From: an uncultured Rhodoferax sp.
GTDB taxonomy: Bacteria; Pseudomonadota; Gammaproteobacteria; Burkholderiales; Burkholderiaceae_C
Length of the DNA: 64,000 bases
Assembly (NCBI RefSeq): GCF_946221635.1
Contig: NZ_CAMIHB010000001.1
Location: 1 to 64,000, forward strand
Direction of reading: 5' to 3'
The stretch's first letter is position 1. Each line of letters opens with the position of its first letter. This document shows, one piece after another, positions 60,414 to 64,000 of this stretch. The notes below the pieces were generated by a model that searched no databases, had not been told where the DNA came from, and worked only from the letters and a program-made list of their open reading frames with translations. A program made the position numbers and the translations under genes.

Positions 60414-61247
60414 TTGGACATTGCATTGCTGATCAAGGCCGCCATCATGGGCGTGGTCGAAGGGCTGACGGAGTTTTTGCCGATTTCGAGCACGGGGCAC
60501 CTGATCCTGGCCGGCGCGCTGCTGGGCTTTGACGACGACAAGGCCAAGGTCTTTGACATCGCCATCCAGACGGGCGCCATCTTTGCCGTCGTCCTGGTCT
60601 ACTGGCAGAAGATCCGCGACACCCTGGTGGCCCTGCCCACGCAGAAACATGCGCAGCGCTTTGCGCTCAACGTCTTCATCGGTTTCCTGCCCGCTGTGGT
60701 GCTGGGGCTGCTGTTTGGCAAGGCCATCAAGGCGCACCTGTTCACCCCGGTGGTGGTGGCCAGCACCTTCATCGTCGGCGGCTTCATCATCCTCTGGGCC
60801 GAACGCCGCCAGTCCCGCAACCCGCACACCGTGCGCGTGGCCGACGTGGACACCATGACACCGCTGGACGCGCTCAAGGTGGGCCTGGTGCAGTGCCTGG
60901 CCATGGTGCCCGGTACCAGCCGCAGCGGCGCCACCATCATCGGCGGCATGCTGCTGGGCCTGTCGCGCAAGGCCGCGACCGACTTCTCCTTCTTCCTGGC
61001 CATTCCCACATTGATCGGGGCTGGCGTCTACAGTCTGTACAAGGAGCGCGCGCTGCTGTCGGTGGCGGATGTGCCGCTGTTTGCGGTGGGGCTGGTGTTC
61101 TCCTTCATCAGTGCGTGGCTGTGTGTGCGCTGGCTGTTGAAGTTCATTTCTACGCACAGCTTTGTGGGGTTTGCTTACTACCGCATCGTGTTTGGTGTGC
61201 TTGTTCTTGTTACCGCCTGGACGGGGTGGGTGACTTGGGCGGCTTGA
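60414..61247 (+). CDS. uppP: Undecaprenyl-diphosphate phosphatase
   Basis: A 277-residue inner-membrane enzyme that recycles the carrier lipid for cell-wall synthesis. GVVEGLTEFLPISSTGHL (first motif, with the catalytic Glu) and MVPGTSRSGATI (second motif, with the Ser/Arg) are both present, with about eight helices. It starts at TTG 60414 with GGAG 8 bases upstream. A giant palindromic repeat follows. Confidence 0.96.
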   Translation: MDIALLIKAAIMGVVEGLTEFLPISSTGHLILAGALLGFDDDKAKVFDIAIQTGAIFAVVLVYWQKIRDTLVALPTQKHAQRFALNVFIGFLPAVVLGLLFGKAIKAHLFTPVVVASTFIVGGFIILWAERRQSRNPHTVRVADVDTMTPLDALKVGLVQCLAMVPGTSRSGATIIGGMLLGLSRKAATDFSFFLAIPTLIGAGVYSLYKERALLSVADVPLFAVGLVFSFISAWLCVRWLLKFISTHSFVGFAYYRIVFGVLVLVTAWTGWVTWAA

Positions 61248-61289
61248 TCTCGTTTCGCTAGCGTTTTTTTTCCGCGAGGACCTCGCTTT

Positions 61290-61660
61290 CCCCCCTATCC
61301 CCCCCAGCCCCCTTTCCGCCCCCGCCGGGGCGGAAAGGGGGAGTTTCATTTGGTGTTGGCGCGCCGGCTGCGTGGCTACGGGGATAGGTTGCCACCGGAT
61401 GGGTACGCCACGGCCAGTGCCAACGGTTGTGGTGAATGGGGCGGTGTCGGTGCGGAGCCACTGGCGGGCGTTGCCGCCAGCGTGTGCATACCGATCTCTC
61501 CGAAGTCCCACAACCGCAGGCTCTGGCCGTGGAGCGAACTAATGGTGGCAACCCCTCGCATGCGCCTCCGCAGCCGGAGCGCAGCTACAAAATATGGCTG
61601 TTCAAGGCTCCCCTCGCCGACGGGGCGAGGGGCTGGGGGAGTGGGTGTTCAAAAAGCGGG
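61290..61660. repeat. Giant imperfect palindrome, copy 2
   Basis: About 370 bp between the convergent uppP and REC-GGDEF-EAL genes. It begins CCCCCTATCCCCCCCAGCCCC and ends GGGGCTGGGGGAGTGGG. The centre at about 61470 is CTGGCGG-GCGTTG-CCGCCAG. It shares with copy 1 (22983) the outer hairpins, nearly exactly, and GGTTGTGG/CCACAACC inside; the middle parts differ more. No gene is supported within. Confidence 0.85.
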
Positions 61661-61669
61661 TGTTGAGAA

Positions 61670-63376
61670 CTACCCGAGATACCCAGCAAAGCACCGAACC
61701 GCCTCGTCAGCAGGCACCGGCTTGCTGAACAGGTAGCCCTGAAACTCCTCGCAGTCCAAGCCCCGCAAAAACTCCAGCTGGGCAACGGTCTCCACGCCTT
61801 CTGCCATCACCGTCATGCCAAAGCTGTGTGCCATCGCCACGATGGCGCGGGTGATGGCGGCGTCGCCCGCATCCTGGGTGATGTTGCGGGTGAACGCCTG
61901 GTCGATCTTGAGGGCGTCCAGCGGGTATTGCTTGAGGTAGGCCAGGCTGGAATAGCCGGTGCCGAAATCGTCCATGGCCAGCTTCACGCCCAGCGCCTTG
62001 CAGGCATGCAGAGTGGCCAGCGTGGAGGCCACGCTGTGCAGGGCCATGCTTTCGGTGACCTCCAGCTCCAGCATGTGCGGCGGCAGACCGGTGTCCTGCA
62101 GCACCTGGGCCACCAGCGCGGGCAGGCTCTTGCCGACGAACTGGCGCACCGACAGGTTCACGGCCATGCGGAAGTCGTGGTGGCCTTGCGCCCGCCACTG
62201 CGCTGCCTGGGTCGCGGCCGTGTGCATGACCCACTGGCCCAGTTGCACGATGATGCCGCTCTGCTCCGCGATGGGGATGAACTCCGACGGCGGTATCCAG
62301 CCCAGCGTGGCGTGGTGCCAGCGCAGCAGGGCCTCGAAGCCCACCACCTTGCCGGTGGCGATCTGCACCTGCGGCTGGTAGTAGACCTGCAATTGCCCCT
62401 GGGCCATGGCGTGGTGCAGCTCGTTGTGGATTTGCAGCGAGCGCGCTACCTGGCGGTTCATGGCAACGTCAAAGTACACATAGGTACCCGGGCCGCTCGG
62501 TTTGGCATGGTGCAGGGCGGACTCGGCGTTGAGCAGCAAGGCGTGCGCGCTGTCGGCCTGGGCGGGGTAGAGGCTGGCGCCGGCGCTGGCCGTCAGGTAC
62601 AGCGTGTGACCGTTCACACGGTAGGGCTGGGCCAGGCGCTGCAGCAGGTCGGCCGCGCGCTGATGCAGGCGCTCCTCCTGCTGCAGTCCGGCCATGCACA
62701 GGGCAAACTGGTCGCCTCCGATGCGCCCCACCGCGTCGTGGGCTGTGGGCTGCTCCCATTGGGCGGAGAAAAGGTTGAGGCGCTTGCCCACCTCGCGCAG
62801 CACCATGTCGCCCACACCGGTGCCCAGGGATTCATTGATCTTGGCAAACCCGTCCAGGCCCAGGCAGAGCAGGGCGACGTGGGCATGGCGCCCCAAGGCG
62901 GATTCCATTTGCTGCTCGAACAGGTCACGCCCCGGCAGCGCCGTGAGCGTGTCGATCTGCATGGCGTAGCGGGTTTCGCTCTGGAGACGCTGGGCGGCCT
63001 GTTCAAGGTTGCTGCTGCGCTGCAGCCGGGCCAGCACGGCTTCCAGCAGTTCTTCGCGCCGGCAGGGTTTGGTGAGGTAGTCGTCGGCCCCCAGGTTCAT
63101 GCCGGTGCGCACGTCGGCGCGGTCGGCCTTGGCGGTGAGCATGATGATGGGCACGGTGGCGGTGCGGGCGTCTTCGCGCAGGGCGCGGATGAGACCGTAG
63201 CCGTCCAGCGTGGGCATCATCACGTCGGTGAGCACGAGGTCTGGGCGCCGGGCCTGGGCCTGGCGCAGGGCGTCGGCGCCGTCGCAGGCGGCCATGACTT
63301 CGTAGCCTTCCAGCTCCAGCATCCATTGCAGGTTCTCGCGCAGCGAGGGCTCGTCTTCCGCAATCAGGATTTTCAT
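61670..63376 (-). CDS. Response regulator with degenerate GGDEF and intact EAL domain
   Basis: A 568-residue protein. The receiver (residues 1-120) has IAEDEPS, the phospho-Asp in LTDVMMPTLDG, and MLTAKAD. GGDEF is changed to GGDQF (RIGGDQFALCMAG), probably inactive. The EAL domain has FEALLRWHH, NLSVRQF, LEVTESMAL, DDFGTGYSSL, LKIDQAF and EGVET, all expected residues, so it should degrade c-di-GMP. ATG 63376 is chosen; the longer frame reads over the kinase gene. It lies 4 bases after the kinase stop region, so is likely paired. Confidence 0.93.
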   Translation of the reverse strand: MKILIAEDEPSLRENLQWMLELEGYEVMAACDGADALRQAQARRPDLVLTDVMMPTLDGYGLIRALREDARTATVPIIMLTAKADRADVRTGMNLGADDYLTKPCRREELLEAVLARLQRSSNLEQAAQRLQSETRYAMQIDTLTALPGRDLFEQQMESALGRHAHVALLCLGLDGFAKINESLGTGVGDMVLREVGKRLNLFSAQWEQPTAHDAVGRIGGDQFALCMAGLQQEERLHQRAADLLQRLAQPYRVNGHTLYLTASAGASLYPAQADSAHALLLNAESALHHAKPSGPGTYVYFDVAMNRQVARSLQIHNELHHAMAQGQLQVYYQPQVQIATGKVVGFEALLRWHHATLGWIPPSEFIPIAEQSGIIVQLGQWVMHTAATQAAQWRAQGHHDFRMAVNLSVRQFVGKSLPALVAQVLQDTGLPPHMLELEVTESMALHSVASTLATLHACKALGVKLAMDDFGTGYSSLAYLKQYPLDALKIDQAFTRNITQDAGDAAITRAIVAMAHSFGMTVMAEGVETVAQLEFLRGLDCEEFQGYLFSKPVPADEAVRCFAGYLG

Positions 63377-63380
63377 GGGC

Positions 63381-64000
63381 TCAGACCTCCGGCAGGCAGT
63401 GGTGCGTGGGCAGCACGACGCGGAAGGTGCTGCCCAGGCCTTCTGCGCTCTCCACCGCGATGCTGCCTGCATGGCAGCTCACAGCTTCCTTGACGATGGG
63501 CAGGCCCAGGCCGGTACCGGCGATGGCCCCCACATTGCTGGCGCGGTGGAAGCTCACAAACAGCTGGTCCTGGTCAGCCTCGGGAATGCCGATGCCCTGG
63601 TCGCTGACCGTGAAGAGCAGGGTATCGCCCTGGTCCTCCACGCGCAGGCACACCGTGCCGCCATGCGGTGAATACTTGATGGCGTTGGAGAGCAGATTGC
63701 CCACGATGTTGCGAATCAGCGTGTCGTCCAGCCAGTAGTGCTGCTCCGGCGGCGGGAGACTGATCTGCAGTTCCAGCTGCGCGAGTTGGCGCGCCATGGC
63801 GCTGCGCAGCTCGTCCACCAGGCCGTTGCAGAAGGCCGCCACGCTCAGGGCGCGGGGCTTGAACTCCAGCCTGCCTGCATCGGTGCGACCGATGACCAGC
63901 ACGTTCTCCAGCATGTGCGTCATGCGCTCGACGGCATCGTCGATGCGCTGCAGGGTCTGCTGCTTCTTGTCCGCCGGCATGCGGTCCTCGTAGTGCTGCA
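63381..64000 (-). CDS. Sensor histidine kinase, C-terminal part (partial)
   Basis: The open frame runs off the right edge (the ATG at 63980 is internal, since upstream codons stay open). ILVIGR-like helix of the dimerisation domain, then the ATPase with N-box NIVGNLLSNAIKYSPHGG, G1 VSDQGIGIPEAD, and GTGLGLPIVKEAV. It ends VVLPTHHCLPEV. Probably it phosphorylates the REC-GGDEF-EAL protein encoded directly after it. The start and sensor domains are outside the window. Confidence 0.9.
   Translation of the reverse strand, partial: QHYEDRMPADKKQQTLQRIDDAVERMTHMLENVLVIGRTDAGRLEFKPRALSVAAFCNGLVDELRSAMARQLAQLELQISLPPPEQHYWLDDTLIRNIVGNLLSNAIKYSPHGGTVCLRVEDQGDTLLFTVSDQGIGIPEADQDQLFVSFHRASNVGAIAGTGLGLPIVKEAVSCHAGSIAVESAEGLGSTFRVVLPTHHCLPEV

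Overview
The window looks like a chromosomal segment of a high-GC betaproteobacterium of the Burkholderiales, most likely Comamonadaceae (Rhodoferax/Acidovorax type). This is inferred from the housekeeping proteins (GshA type 1, GlnRS, DusC, UppP, YlqF), the NhaR/SbtA pair, several c-di-GMP proteins, and abundant short intergenic repeats. No tRNA, rRNA, CRISPR array or prophage was seen.

Layout. 1-4.3 kb: the 3' end of ahpF, then a fossil integron. It holds an IntI-type integrase pseudogene, an IS5-family insertion with a TTAA duplication, an attI-like core, one complete gene cassette with its attC, a second cassette whose attC is cut short, and an SMR exporter. 4.3-24.5 kb: mostly housekeeping and metabolic genes (dusC, Nudix, SDR, gshA, nhaR-sbtA, ylqF, SRAP, M48 and MtfA peptidases, YitT, M19 dipeptidase). 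24.6-35.6 kb: DsbG-like lipoprotein, sensor diguanylate cyclase, RNase D-like nuclease, D-lactate dehydrogenase family, TraB/GumN, Old Yellow Enzyme, M14 peptidase, YbdK and uridine kinase. 35.6-45.3 kb: an accessory, defence-like region. It has an XRE/AbiEii pair, a chemoreceptor, two HEPN/MNT toxin-antitoxin pairs, an orphan membrane protein, a DUF924 gene with two duplicated 3' tails, and a single-chain methylase/nuclease. 45.3-64 kb: glnS, glsA, two Liv-type binding proteins around an odd AAA NTPase, a LytTR two-component operon, a MacA/MacB-type exporter, uppP, and the end of a histidine kinase with its REC-GGDEF-EAL partner.

Two layers of repeats cut across this. Thirteen copies of a ~50 bp two-hairpin element lie between genes, often supplying stop codons. 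Two of them are inside the coding sequences of the LytTR regulator and its kinase. Two ~380 bp giant imperfect palindromes each sit between convergent genes. A third element carries a perfect DnaA box and occurs three times.

The most unusual structure is at 39.1-42.7 kb. Two unrelated MNT/HEPN pairs sit in identical slots: the same repeat and promoter upstream, and a copy of the DUF924 gene tail downstream. This suggests a cassette-like exchange site for toxin-antitoxin modules.
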